Source: JABDQZ01 sp050049775 (GTDB taxonomy: Bacteria; Pseudomonadota; Gammaproteobacteria; Chromatiales; Chromatiaceae). From it: a stretch of DNA of 64,000 nucleotides. The stretch covers positions 38,756 to 102,755 of the forward strand of contig JASFVP010000003.1 of the NCBI GenBank assembly GCA_050049775.1, written 5' to 3'. Positions 7,421-16,291 of this stretch are shown in pieces; within the stretch, counting starts at the first letter, position 1; the number at the start of each line of letters is the position of its first letter. Below the pieces are notes generated by a model. The model had not been told where the DNA came from. It was given only the letters and a program-made list of their open reading frames with translations, and did not search any database. The position numbers and the translations under genes are program-made.

Positions 7421-9112
7421 ATGAAAGCACGCTCTCCGTTACCCATTGTTCTCTTCCACTGGTTCTTTGTACTGGCTCTGTTGGGCGCATTCCTGACCGG
7501 GTTGCGCGTTGATGCGGATGAACTGAACACGCTGCTACCGCGTGCGCTAATCGCACTGTTGCCGCAGGGTATGGTGTTCTACTGGCACCTGTTGTTCGGT
7601 ATCGTGCTGGCTGCGTTGTCCGTGGGTTATCTGGCAATGCAGTTCAGCGGGCGGGGCGGGCAGCATCTGGCGATACCAGCAGACTGGCGCAGGCGGCTGG
7701 CGTCCGGCGGTCCGAATCGTTGGCACACCCTGAATGTCCTGAGTTACCGGGTACTTCTGGTGGCCCTGCTGGTTTCCGCAGCGAGCGGCGTTTCCAACTA
7801 CCTTCTGCCGACGGGAAGCCTCAGCCTCCAGCTTGAACGTCTGCATTTCATGCTTGCTTGGTTCTATCCGGTGTTCCTGGTGGTGCATGTCATTATGCAC
7901 CTGGCGAACGGTGGACTGAGGCGGTTGCTGGCGATCTTCCTGCCGCGCCTGGTTTCACTTCGTTCCGGCGTTTTTGCAGTCGTGGTAAGCGGGCTATTGC
8001 TGGCCGGTGCGACCTGGATTCCGGCAGCCGTTCCACTGAACCTCGACATTGTGGTCGCGAGCGAAGCGCCGGTGATTGACGGGAGTCCGGAAGACCCGGC
8101 CTGGGAAACTGCGCCCGTGCTGACCGTGCAAACCAGTAACGGCGTTCACCTGATTGACGGTGCCACGCCGGTAACCCTGCAGGCTTTGCGCGACGACGAG
8201 TATGTCTATTTCCTGTTCCAGTGGCCGGACCCGACACGCAGCCAGAAGCACCTGCCGCTGGTAAAGACACAGGACGGCTGGCGGGTTGTACAGACGGATT
8301 TTCTGCGTGCCGATGAGAACGCCTACTACGAGGACAAGTTTGCGGTAGCGGTGGCCGATGATCCGCTGGCGGTGCTAACCAGTATCCACATGGGAGAGCA
8401 GCCGTTGGCGGGGCAGCCATCCTCGTTCTCGGAACGCGGGCTGCACTACACGCAGGGAGACTCGTTGATGGATCTGTGGCACTGGAAATCGGTGCGCGGC
8501 AATCCGAACGACCAGGCTGACGACAACTTCTTCGGGTCGCCGCAGCAGGCACCACCACAAGACCCGCGTAAGTTCCGCAAGGATCGTGACGGCAACTACC
8601 CGCGCTTTACCGCCGGTTACCGCAAAGACCCACCGACCAGCTGGAATGGTTACGCGATGAATTGGGAGGTATTCAAGGAAGGGGTCATCATACCGCGCCG
8701 GCTGCCCAAGGATCCGGACTACCTGCAGGTTCTGGGTTCGCAGAATCTGGCATCGGAAGCTTCCGACGATGGCGACTGGTGGATGGAGTGGAACGACACC
8801 AAGCCGTACATGAAGGAGCATGATCGGTACAGCATCGGCACCATCCTGCCTGGTGTTCTCATCAAGGAACCAATGGGGTGGGACCGCGGCCAGGTACAGG
8901 CGTCCGGCAGCTGGCGGGAAGGTGTCTGGCGCCTGGAGATGAAACGCAAGTTGGATACCGGTTCAAAGTTCGACGTGCCGATACAGGACGGCACCTACCT
9001 GTGGGTTGCGGTGTTTGATCACACGCAGACCCGTCACAGCCGCCACCTGAGGCCGGTAAGACTGCACCTGTCAGCAGTACCTGAGAGGCTTGTGCAACCG
9101 CCGGCGGGTTGA
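7421..9112 (+). CDS. Cytochrome b561-like membrane domain fused to ethylbenzene-dehydrogenase-type haem-binding domain
   Basis: 563 aa from ATG 7421 (MKARSPLPIVLFHWFF); a GTG 17 codons upstream is less likely. Residues ~1-210 form a four- to five-helix b-type cytochrome with candidate haem histidines in LFHWFF, FYWHLLFG, NRWHTLNV and VHVIMHL. After another membrane helix comes a periplasmic domain of ~330 residues starting APVIDGSPEDPAWE. It resembles the ethylbenzene dehydrogenase gamma/EB_dh haem-binding family. Such fusions are thought to pass electrons between quinones and periplasmic partners; the partner is unknown here. Codon use is GC-rich, unlike 3842-6600 just upstream, so it may mark a different segment of the island. 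The Pho-regulated-looking phosphatase region follows. Confidence 0.8.
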   Translation: MKARSPLPIVLFHWFFVLALLGAFLTGLRVDADELNTLLPRALIALLPQGMVFYWHLLFGIVLAALSVGYLAMQFSGRGGQHLAIPADWRRRLASGGPNRWHTLNVLSYRVLLVALLVSAASGVSNYLLPTGSLSLQLERLHFMLAWFYPVFLVVHVIMHLANGGLRRLLAIFLPRLVSLRSGVFAVVVSGLLLAGATWIPAAVPLNLDIVVASEAPVIDGSPEDPAWETAPVLTVQTSNGVHLIDGATPVTLQALRDDEYVYFLFQWPDPTRSQKHLPLVKTQDGWRVVQTDFLRADENAYYEDKFAVAVADDPLAVLTSIHMGEQPLAGQPSSFSERGLHYTQGDSLMDLWHWKSVRGNPNDQADDNFFGSPQQAPPQDPRKFRKDRDGNYPRFTAGYRKDPPTSWNGYAMNWEVFKEGVIIPRRLPKDPDYLQVLGSQNLASEASDDGDWWMEWNDTKPYMKEHDRYSIGTILPGVLIKEPMGWDRGQVQASGSWREGVWRLEMKRKLDTGSKFDVPIQDGTYLWVAVFDHTQTRHSRHLRPVRLHLSAVPERLVQPPAG

Positions 9113-9144
9113 TGCGAGTAAACGTAGTCATAGACCCGTCAAAA

Positions 9145-9162
9145 ATGTCATGTGACTGTCGT
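9145..9162 (+). promoter_or_regulatory. Imperfect Pho-box-like repeat
   Basis: ATGTCAT-GTGA-CTGTCGT: two 7-bp half sites close to CTGTCAT with 11-bp periodicity, the layout of PhoB sites. It lies far (about 350 nt) upstream of the phosphatase gene and shortly after the preceding gene, so its role is uncertain. Confidence 0.4.
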
Positions 9163-9358
9163 TCTGATTACCTGGGCTTTGTTACCGCGACGTGAACCTG
9201 GCCGTGCGGGCAACTGCATATAATGGTAATAAAGCCGTCCGACTCCCCACCTTTCAAGATTTCACCTTGTTGCTCAACCTGTGATTCGGCATGCAAGCAT
9301 AGCTTGAATCGGAAAATTTTTCCGTCGTCCACTGTCTATGGCGTTCGCTACCGCACTG

Positions 9359-9376
9359 CTGTCATGTAGCTGTCAT
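9359..9376 (+). promoter_or_regulatory. Pho box upstream of secreted phosphatase
   Basis: CTGTCATGTAGCTGTCAT: two perfect CTGTCAT half sites separated by 4 bp (11-bp period), matching the PhoB consensus CTGTCATAnAnCTGTCAT. It lies about 135 nt before the start of a secreted metallophosphatase, exactly the kind of gene PhoB activates during phosphate starvation. The surrounding 9113-9509 region holds no gene. Confidence 0.75.
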
Positions 9377-9509
9377 TGGGGCTACGTAGACTCTGCTCCC
9401 GCGACTGGTATGTGGTTGCGCGGACCTCTGTATGCAGAGGCAGTACGACCGACCTGATCGCCAAATTTCAAGGTTCACTTTCTGTTACCCCGGGATTAGG
9501 AATGCAACC

Positions 9510-12500
9510 ATGCTTGAGCTGAAAAAACTTTTCCACCGACCGCTGTCTGTGGCGACCGTTACTGTGCTACTGGGATTTTTGTCGAGTGCAGCGTTTGCCA
9601 ACGAAACGCTGATCTACCAGGTGAACTCCGGCGCCGATGACGCCGAGGAGAAGCTTACCGACCCGGGTAATGTAGGTGAAATCGACCTGACCAGCTCTGA
9701 CCTGGAACTGACCTGGGAAGACGAGGAAGGTGACGTCACATCACAGCAGCGCGTGGGTGTGCGTTTCACGGGCATCGACATTCCCAAGGGTACGCCGATC
9801 CTCGGCGCCTATCTGCAGTTTTCGACCGACGAAGATGACAAGAACGGCAACCCGTTCAATGTGACGATCTGGGCCGAGGCCAGCGACGATACGACGGCGT
9901 TCACTAACGATCTTTACAATGTCACGAGCCGCCCGATGACAGGCGCTTCGGTGGCCTGGAACAGTCCTGTCGACTGGACAGTTGAGCATGCATCCGGTCC
10001 CGCCCAGCGGACACCGGATCTGAGCTTACTGGTTCAGGAGATCGTAAACCGTGATGGCTGGAGTGCAGGTAACGCGATGACCTTCCTGCTGGAAGGTACA
10101 GGTACGCGTACCGCCGAGTCCTACGAGGGCTCGATCAGCCACACCGGCTTGAACGGCCTGGCGGCACGCCTGGTGATCGTTGTACCGACCAGCGTGACCT
10201 ATCAGGTCAGCAGTGCGGACAGTGATTCGGAAGAAAGGCTGTCAAACGGAGAGATGGACTGGAACAGCTCCGACCTGGAACTGGGTTCGGAAGACGGTAC
10301 CAGCGAATACGACCAGGCCGTAGGTGTGCGCTTTGCCGGTGTCGCTATTCCGAAGGGTGCACAGATCCTGTCCGCGAGCATCCAGTTCACCCAGGACAAC
10401 ACCAAGAACAACAATCCATTCAACGTGACAATCTGGGGAGAAGATACGCCATCCTCCGAACCTTACAGCGCCGCTGCCTATAACATCTCCACCCGCTCCA
10501 AAACGGATGCCAGCGTGGCCTGGAGCGACATTCCGGACTGGACGGTAACCCACGAGGCCGGCGAAAACCAGCGTACACCGGACCTCACAGCACTGGTACA
10601 GGAAATCGTCAATCGTGATGGCTGGACGGAAGGCAACGCACTAGCTTTCATCATCGAGGGTACCGGCACGCGCGAAGCCGAATCATTCGAGGGTGGCGGC
10701 ACGAACTATGCGGCAAGGCTCAATGTCAGCTTCATCGGTGAGCTGGCTTCGGCGTCCGTCGATAAGATACGACTGTCCTGGAGCGACGATCCGACCAGCA
10801 CGATGACCGTGATCTGGGACCAGTTGCGTGGGGTAGAGCCGGCCGTCCATTACGACGAATACAACGGCAGCGACTGCTCGACCGACCTGGACGCGTATAC
10901 GAACCAGCAGCCGCCGCAGCGAGTAACGCCGGCACTGGGCATGCAGAATACAATCGCCAGGTTGACCGGCCTGTCTCCGAATACCGCGTACCGGTTTGTG
11001 GTCGCGGACAGCGAAAACGTCAGCGAGTGTATGTGGTTCAAGACCGCGCCGGCTACATCGATGCCGTTTACCTATATCTCCGGGGGCGATACCAAGAGCA
11101 GCGGCAATGCACTGCAGGCCGGTCGCTGGTCCAACCAGATGGTCGCAAAGCTGCGCCCGCTGTTCGTCTTCTTCACCGGCGACTTCAACAGCGGCAACGG
11201 TTTGCAGGCTGGCGACTGGCAGCAGTGGCTGACTGACTGGAGCACGCTGACGAAGTCAAGCGACGGCCGCATGTATCCGATCATCGCGGTACACGGCAAT
11301 CACGAGGACGGTGACTTCGAGGTGCTGTGGAAGCTGTTCGATTCCGGCAACATGGACCTGGCCCAGTCTGATAATTACTCTTACTACGCCTTGTCCTTCG
11401 GCGGTGACCTGCTGCGTGTCTACAACCTGAACTCGCAGCTCTACCTGAACGGCATGAGTGCGGCACACGATCAGCAAACCGCATGGTTCGAGCAGGATCT
11501 GCAAGCCCATACCGGTACCGCCTTAAAGGTCACCGGTTACCACAAGCCGATGCGCCCGCATACCCGGTCCAAGGCGGAGAACAATTTCCTGGTGAACGAC
11601 TGGGCGCCGCTCTTCGACAGTTACGACGTTGCGATTGCCAATGAAAGCGACACGCACAACCACGTGTTCACCTTCCCGATCCGCCTTGCGGGTAACGGGG
11701 AGGCTGGTGACATGGACTTCGTTCGTGACGACCTTAACGGCACGTTGCACGTCGGTGAGGGCAGCTGGGGCGCGACACCGCGCGCCAACGATGATGACAA
11801 GAGCTGGACGCTGGACAGTGCGGCGATGAACCAGCTGAAGTGGAACTGGGTTTTCCCGGCTACCACAGACAAACCGGCGCGCATCGAGATTCGTTCGGTC
11901 AAGACTGCGGCATACGTTGACGGCGAGTTCACCAACTTTGTCGAAGGCGTCGCTGAAAACACCGAAGCCAATGTGTTTGCCTACCCGGCGGGCCTGACGC
12001 TGCACTCGGTGCCGTTTTACGGCGATCACATTCAGTACCCGTTCGAAGCTGTGGATGGCGACGCGCCGGCAGCGCCGCAGAGCCTGGTTGGCAACGCGAC
12101 ATCGTACTTTGACATCAGCATTACCTGGACCAACGTTGCCGACCCGAGCCTGGTGCGCACGCTACAGGTCGAACGCAAGCAGGGCGATGGTGACTGGGTG
12201 CAGCTGAGCGGCAGTCTGTCTCCGGATACCACCAGCTACGACGATGCCAATCTGAGTGACGGTACCGCTTACACCTACCGCGTGCGCGCAACCAACATCT
12301 TTGGCTCCAGCGACTGGTCGAACGAGGTGACGGTTGTCACCCCGAGTGATCCACGCGTGAAGTCGGAGTTTCAGGAAGGTGTTGACGGCTACCAGGGTAC
12401 GCTGAGTCTTGCGATCGCATCAGCATCGCCGGACCAAGCATTTGCGCGCGCAGAGCTGAGTATTGACCAGGCAACCAGTGATTACGGCGCCGATGGTATG

Positions 12501-13088
12501 GCGCACGGCCTGATCAAGTTCGAGGGCCTGTTCGGTGCGGATGGCGTTCCGGCGAACGCGATCATTTCATCCGCCGAACTGCGCTTCCGCACCTCCAGCT
12601 CCACCAATGGCCCGGTCGCCCTGCATCGCCTTCTGCAGGCCTGGGATGCCTCGACGTCATGGAATGCATTCGGTGGCAACGGCGTCGACACGGATGACGC
12701 GGAAGCGCTTGGTGAGGCTGATGATGCCAAAGCCAACCTCGGCGGCGGCGAGTTCGCGTACTTCGACGTGACTGCGTCCGTTTTGGCCTGGGCCGGCGGT
12801 GAGCCGAACCACGGCTGGGCGATCATCAACAGCAGCACCGATGGCTGGGATTTCGAGACCGAGCTGTTCTCCGGCGCGGCTGAGCGGCGTCCGTTGCTGA
12901 CGGTGTACTACACGCTGGCTGGCGACGCCGACAGCAACGGTGAGGTCAATAACGCGGACCTGACGGCCATGCGGCCTTACCTGCGCAGTGATGCGTCGGC
13001 TTGCCCGGCCTGCGATATGGATGGCAACGGTGTCATCGACATCTCCGATATGCGTCGCCTGATGATCCTGATCCGTACCGGGAGCTAG
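9510..13088 (+). CDS. Secreted purple-acid-phosphatase-like metallophosphoesterase with DNRLRE-type repeats, FN3 and C-terminal dockerin
   Basis: 1192 aa from ATG 9510, giving a clear signal peptide (SVATVTVLLGFLSSAAFA). Two tandem, closely similar domains (~36-224 and ~231-409) resemble the DNRLRE/CBM96-type beta-sandwich; both contain LVQEIVNRDGW and AVGVRF-type strands. A purple-acid-phosphatase-like N-domain precedes the metallophosphoesterase core with GDTKSS (~526), GDFNSGNG (~556), GNHEDG (~594), GYHKP (~674) and SDTHNHV (~712). A fibronectin III domain (~853-945) and a third DNRLRE-like domain (~950-1133) follow. Two dockerin calcium loops (DADSNGEVNNAD; DMDGNGVIDISD) end the protein. 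It probably cleaves phosphate esters outside the cell. The next gene encodes a cohesin-like PEP-CTERM protein, a possible anchor. Pho boxes lie upstream. Confidence 0.85.
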   Translation: MLELKKLFHRPLSVATVTVLLGFLSSAAFANETLIYQVNSGADDAEEKLTDPGNVGEIDLTSSDLELTWEDEEGDVTSQQRVGVRFTGIDIPKGTPILGAYLQFSTDEDDKNGNPFNVTIWAEASDDTTAFTNDLYNVTSRPMTGASVAWNSPVDWTVEHASGPAQRTPDLSLLVQEIVNRDGWSAGNAMTFLLEGTGTRTAESYEGSISHTGLNGLAARLVIVVPTSVTYQVSSADSDSEERLSNGEMDWNSSDLELGSEDGTSEYDQAVGVRFAGVAIPKGAQILSASIQFTQDNTKNNNPFNVTIWGEDTPSSEPYSAAAYNISTRSKTDASVAWSDIPDWTVTHEAGENQRTPDLTALVQEIVNRDGWTEGNALAFIIEGTGTREAESFEGGGTNYAARLNVSFIGELASASVDKIRLSWSDDPTSTMTVIWDQLRGVEPAVHYDEYNGSDCSTDLDAYTNQQPPQRVTPALGMQNTIARLTGLSPNTAYRFVVADSENVSECMWFKTAPATSMPFTYISGGDTKSSGNALQAGRWSNQMVAKLRPLFVFFTGDFNSGNGLQAGDWQQWLTDWSTLTKSSDGRMYPIIAVHGNHEDGDFEVLWKLFDSGNMDLAQSDNYSYYALSFGGDLLRVYNLNSQLYLNGMSAAHDQQTAWFEQDLQAHTGTALKVTGYHKPMRPHTRSKAENNFLVNDWAPLFDSYDVAIANESDTHNHVFTFPIRLAGNGEAGDMDFVRDDLNGTLHVGEGSWGATPRANDDDKSWTLDSAAMNQLKWNWVFPATTDKPARIEIRSVKTAAYVDGEFTNFVEGVAENTEANVFAYPAGLTLHSVPFYGDHIQYPFEAVDGDAPAAPQSLVGNATSYFDISITWTNVADPSLVRTLQVERKQGDGDWVQLSGSLSPDTTSYDDANLSDGTAYTYRVRATNIFGSSDWSNEVTVVTPSDPRVKSEFQEGVDGYQGTLSLAIASASPDQAFARAELSIDQATSDYGADGMAHGLIKFEGLFGADGVPANAIISSAELRFRTSSSTNGPVALHRLLQAWDASTSWNAFGGNGVDTDDAEALGEADDAKANLGGGEFAYFDVTASVLAWAGGEPNHGWAIINSSTDGWDFETELFSGAAERRPLLTVYYTLAGDADSNGEVNNADLTAMRPYLRSDASACPACDMDGNGVIDISDMRRLMILIRTGS

Positions 13089-13168
13089 TCAGCTTAAGGC
13101 ATTGATGACGAGCAGACGGACCTGCTCACAGGTAATTTTTTAGTGAATCTGTGAAGAGGTATTGCAAA

Positions 13169-13735
13169 ATGAAGAAGTTCAATGAGTTTGTCGTCCGCGT
13201 CTGTCTGCTCGGCGCGCTTGCCCTGGGTGCAGGTAATGCCAGCGCCGCCATGCTGTCGTTCGATGGCCCGAGTACCGTCACGGTCGGTAGCACGTTCAGT
13301 GTCGATGTCGTCGCCAGTGGTTTCGATACGCTCGATCTGGGCGGATTCGACCTGGATGTGCTGTTCGACGATACGATGCTGTCCTTTGTCGATTACAGTC
13401 TTGGCGTGGAATTGACCGACCTGTCGGTAGGGCAGCTGGACCTGGGGCTGGGTGAATATGCGACCGGCGTGGTCAACCTGGCAGAACTCTCTGCGCTGCT
13501 GGATTTTTCCGCCCAGCCAGATGAGTTCGTCATCGCCACGCTGACGTTCGCAGCGCCGACTAAAGGCGTCACGACTCTGGATTTTGGTTACGTTGGCCTG
13601 ACTGACGATTTGGGGTTGCCGATTACCGACACGAGTCTCGGATCCTTGGATATCAGTGCGGTTCCAGAGCCTGCCACCGCGCTGTTGCTCATACCGGGGC
13701 TGGTAGGCCTCGTGGGCTTGCGCAGGAAATCATAA
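13169..13735 (+). CDS. PEP-CTERM anchored protein with a cohesin-like domain
   Basis: 188 aa from ATG 13169 (MKKFNEFV); the upstream ATG at 13151 adds only six residues. Signal peptide to ~27 (LGALALGAGNASA). Residues ~28-150 read as a cohesin fold: TVTVGSTFSVDVVASG, LGGFDLDVLFDDTMLSF, FVIATLTFAAPTKGVTTL. The tail has the canonical PEP-CTERM signal: VPEP at ~165, a hydrophobic helix, and RRKS. Such tails are recognised by exosortases, which process the protein for surface display. The upstream gene ends in a dockerin, the classical cohesin partner, 80 nt away, so the two may form a surface-tethered phosphatase complex (inference). A strong terminator follows. No exosortase of the A type is visible in this window. 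Confidence 0.85.
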   Translation: MKKFNEFVVRVCLLGALALGAGNASAAMLSFDGPSTVTVGSTFSVDVVASGFDTLDLGGFDLDVLFDDTMLSFVDYSLGVELTDLSVGQLDLGLGEYATGVVNLAELSALLDFSAQPDEFVIATLTFAAPTKGVTTLDFGYVGLTDDLGLPITDTSLGSLDISAVPEPATALLLIPGLVGLVGLRRKS

Positions 13736-13760
13736 GCAGCGCTAAACTCCACACGCTTGA

Positions 13761-13786
13761 AAAGGCTCCCTCGTGGAGCCTTTTTT
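13761..13786 (+). terminator. Intrinsic terminator after the cohesin/PEP-CTERM gene
   Basis: Stem AAAGGCTCC / GGAGCCTTT with a 4-6 nt loop, followed by TTTTTT, 26 nt after the stop codon. A classical Rho-independent terminator closing the phosphatase/cohesin unit. Confidence 0.9.
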
Positions 13787-13895
13787 CAGGACCAATCTTC
13801 ATCCGCTGTGCGGGATAATTAGATCCACGCTGACTTGATATCCGCTGCCCAAGGGCATCAATTGGGTTGAGAAGGGCGTGGTTTTAGGCCGGTAT

Positions 13896-14516
13896 TTACC
13901 TTCGAGTGGGAGTGACTTGCAGCTGACGTAGCTGTTCTTCCAGCTCTTCGATGCGCCGATCCCGTTCCTGTAGAAGCTTGTCTACATCCTCTCGTTCAAT
14001 CCGCAGCGGAATGTGTTGTGGGCAGTTTTGATCCCAGGCCGCAACAGTAAATACCAATAGCTGTTCCGCTCGTGCTCGATATTCATCCCGGTCGGGCATC
14101 AGTTGCGCCAGGAGTTCCGGTTGATCCTCAACCACTTTTGCGCTTCCCCAGAGTTTGATGCGGATACTGTTGACGTAATCGATCAGGAATATAAAAGCCT
14201 TGGGATTTTCAGCTAAATTTCCCTGGCTGATGTACTGCCTGTTTCCCTTGTAATCGGCAAACGCGAGGGTTTTCTTGTCGATGACCTTCAGAAAACCCGG
14301 AGGGCCGCCGCGATGCTGGATGTAAGGCTGGCCGATGGTATTGGCGGTCGCCAGAAAAAAACTTCTTTGTCTGGCCACAAAGTCAGCCAGGTCCGGTGTT
14401 ATTTCAGTTTGCCAACTGCCGTTTTGCTCCATGCGGGCGTAACTATCCCTGGAGCCCTTGCGGGACTGAATGGCTTTCACGCTTTCTGTAAAGGCAATAT
14501 CGCTTGTGTAGGTCAA
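13896..14516 (-). CDS. Pyridoxamine 5'-phosphate oxidase (PPOX)-family flavoprotein
   Basis: 206 aa. The central split-barrel region has FVARQRSFFLATANTIGQPY, HRGGPPGFLKV and LAFADYKGNRQY, typical of the FMN-binding PPOX family. The C-terminus is a charged coiled coil (LLQERDRRIEELEEQLRQL). Family members are flavin reductases/oxidases and haem- or F420-related enzymes, so the substrate cannot be named; general redox or stress function is likely. It lies 58 nt downstream of the AhpD-like gene on the same strand, and the two probably form an operon divergent from a LysR regulator. Confidence 0.85.
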   Translation of the reverse strand: MTYTSDIAFTESVKAIQSRKGSRDSYARMEQNGSWQTEITPDLADFVARQRSFFLATANTIGQPYIQHRGGPPGFLKVIDKKTLAFADYKGNRQYISQGNLAENPKAFIFLIDYVNSIRIKLWGSAKVVEDQPELLAQLMPDRDEYRARAEQLLVFTVAAWDQNCPQHIPLRIEREDVDKLLQERDRRIEELEEQLRQLQVTPTRR

Positions 14517-14574
14517 CCTTGCACCTCTTTATCTTTAAGCTAAAGGGTGGCGAAGACGCCACCCACATACGGGC

Positions 14575-15123
14575 CTAGGCCGCCAGTGTATCAACGGTCG
14601 GAAAGTCGATGTCGGTTCCCAGAACCAGGTTGATGTAGTTCGTGAGTGTGTTTACTGCAACATGGCCCACGATCTCTACGATCTCGGCATCGCTATAACC
14701 TGCGTCACGGACGGCTTGCAAATCACTCTCAGAAACCTTGCCACGATGGTGAGCAATCCTGGCAGCGAAGCCAACGGCAATCGCGGCTTTTTCATCACCG
14801 GAGGTGCCACGACGATTGGCTTCAATTTCAGCGGTGCTTAGCCTGGCCAGATTGGTGCCAAGGTAGCTGTGTGCGGCGAGGCAGTAGCCGCAGTCATTGA
14901 CCTCGGCAACGGCAAGGGCAATGCGCTCACGGGTCTGGGCATTCAATGAGCCTTTCCCAAGTGCGCCGTTCAGGCCGAGGTAGCCTTCGAGGGTCTGCGG
15001 ACTGTTGGCGATAATGCGAAACATATTGGGAACACTGCCCAGAAGGTTGTTGACTGCTTCAAGCGGTCCTCTGGAGGCTTCTGGTGCAGCATCAATGGAT
15101 ACGGGAGTAGGTATACGAGACAT
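14575..15123 (-). CDS. AhpD-like / carboxymuconolactone decarboxylase-family protein
   Basis: 182 aa. Carries the AhpD redox motif CGYCLAAHSY (CxxC plus nearby His) in the middle, with preceding TRERIALAVAEVNDC and following helices (GYSDAEIVEIVGHVAVNTLTNY). These proteins act as alkylhydroperoxidases or thiol-disulfide oxidoreductases in the cytoplasm. The N-terminus (SVPNMFRIIANSPQTLEGYLG) matches the peroxidase-related subgroup. It is the first gene of a likely two-gene operon with the PPOX protein. It is divergent from the LysR gene at 15256, which is the probable regulator, with inverted repeats in between. Confidence 0.9.
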   Translation of the reverse strand: MSRIPTPVSIDAAPEASRGPLEAVNNLLGSVPNMFRIIANSPQTLEGYLGLNGALGKGSLNAQTRERIALAVAEVNDCGYCLAAHSYLGTNLARLSTAEIEANRRGTSGDEKAAIAVGFAARIAHHRGKVSESDLQAVRDAGYSDAEIVEIVGHVAVNTLTNYINLVLGTDIDFPTVDTLAA

Positions 15124-15171
15124 GGTTAGCTCCTAAGTGTTTTTGGGTTGGAGACCACAGCATACGAATAA

Positions 15172-15191
15172 TCTAAACGTAAATAATTAGA
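15172..15191. promoter_or_regulatory. LysR-type operator candidate 1
   Basis: TCTAA ... TTAGA inverted repeat (TCTAAACGTAAATAATTAGA) in the AT-rich divergent promoter between the AhpD-like and LysR genes. The spacing is compatible with a LysR-family T-N11-A type site. Confidence 0.5.
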
Positions 15192-15201
15192 CTAAAATTA
15201 A

Positions 15202-15220
15202 ATTTACTATTACAGTAAAT
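15202..15220. promoter_or_regulatory. LysR-type operator candidate 2
   Basis: Perfect 7-bp inverted repeat ATTTACT-ATTAC-AGTAAAT, 36 nt before the LysR start. It probably serves autoregulation and control of the divergent operon. Confidence 0.5.
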
Positions 15221-15255
15221 GTAATAATAAATGCGATGGGAAAGTACAGTATTCA

Positions 15256-16158
15256 ATGGATAAGCTTGAAGCGATGCGGGTTTTCGTCGAGGTTGCGGAA
15301 TGTCGGAGTTTCGTCGAGGCCAGCCGCGAGCTTGACTTGTCGGCTCCCGCGGTAACCCGATCGATCGCCCAACTTGAGCGTGCTCTGGGTGTGCGCCTGT
15401 TCAACAGAACCACCCGTCATGTTCGCCTCACGGATTCGGGAGCTCGGTTTTTCGAAGACGCCAGGCGCATTCTGGAAGAAGTCGAACAGGCCGTGGCCAC
15501 CGCGTCGGGAAGCTATGCCGAGCCCAAGGGTGTCTTATCCGTGACCGCGCCAGTCCTGTTCGGGCAGAAACATGTAGTGCCTGTTTTGACGGAGTATTTG
15601 CAAGACAATCCATCTGTGACGGTGAGAGCGCTCTTCTATGATCGCGTCAGCAATATACTCGATGAGGGTCTGGATGTGGCTATCCGCATTGGCCACCTCA
15701 AGGACTCAAGTATCTATGCAACTCAGGTCGGGAACGTTCAGCGGGTGGTGTGCGCCTCTCCCTCCTATTTAAAACAACATGGCATGCCCAGGCACCCCTC
15801 CGACCTGACGGATCATGAAATTATCCAGGCCTCCACGGTTGAACCCTCGACGACGTGGCGGTTTGAATCAAAGGCTGGTAAGGAGACCGTTAAGGTTTCC
15901 CCACGCCTGCACTGCAGCCAGAATGGCGCTGCAATATCAGCCGTCAGGCAAGGGCTCGGGATCACCCGGCTGATGTCCTATCAGGTTGGCGAGGAATTTA
16001 AAAATGGTTCGTTGAAGCGCATACTGCGCGAATACGAACCCCAACCACTTCCAGTCAATATCATTCATCTTGAGGGGCGGCAGGCCAACGCAAAGATCAG
16101 ATCATTTATTGATCTGGCGGTCGATCGACTCAGAGCCAATCCCTATATAGACCACTAA
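15256..16158 (+). CDS. LysR-family transcriptional regulator
   Basis: 300 aa. The N-terminal winged helix reads MDKLEAMRVFVEVAECRSF, SAPAVTRSIAQLE and LFNRTTRHVRLT, the canonical LysR DNA-binding domain. A type-2 periplasmic-binding-like effector domain follows (residues ~90-290; GVLSVTAPVLFG). Of the LysR branches it is closest in look to the one that includes redox and aldehyde regulators. Divergent from the AhpD-PPOX operon with a 132-nt intergenic region containing two inverted repeats, so it likely controls both directions. The inducing signal cannot be read from sequence. Confidence 0.93.
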   Translation: MDKLEAMRVFVEVAECRSFVEASRELDLSAPAVTRSIAQLERALGVRLFNRTTRHVRLTDSGARFFEDARRILEEVEQAVATASGSYAEPKGVLSVTAPVLFGQKHVVPVLTEYLQDNPSVTVRALFYDRVSNILDEGLDVAIRIGHLKDSSIYATQVGNVQRVVCASPSYLKQHGMPRHPSDLTDHEIIQASTVEPSTTWRFESKAGKETVKVSPRLHCSQNGAAISAVRQGLGITRLMSYQVGEEFKNGSLKRILREYEPQPLPVNIIHLEGRQANAKIRSFIDLAVDRLRANPYIDH

Positions 16159-16291
16159 TCCAGACGCTAATGTCGTTGCCCAAATGACTCCTGGTGTGAT
16201 TTCGACAAAAGACCGCCTTGCGGTATGCTCGGCGGAAACCTGTCGCAACATGTGACACACTGAGCCGCATTACAGCTGCAAGCATGCTTTT

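Noticed and set aside
13904..13918. Short similarity (GAGTGGGA then TGA) to the 3' end of guaA, possible att copy
   Set aside because: Only about ten bases match and they lie inside the PPOX gene; too short to call an attachment repeat.
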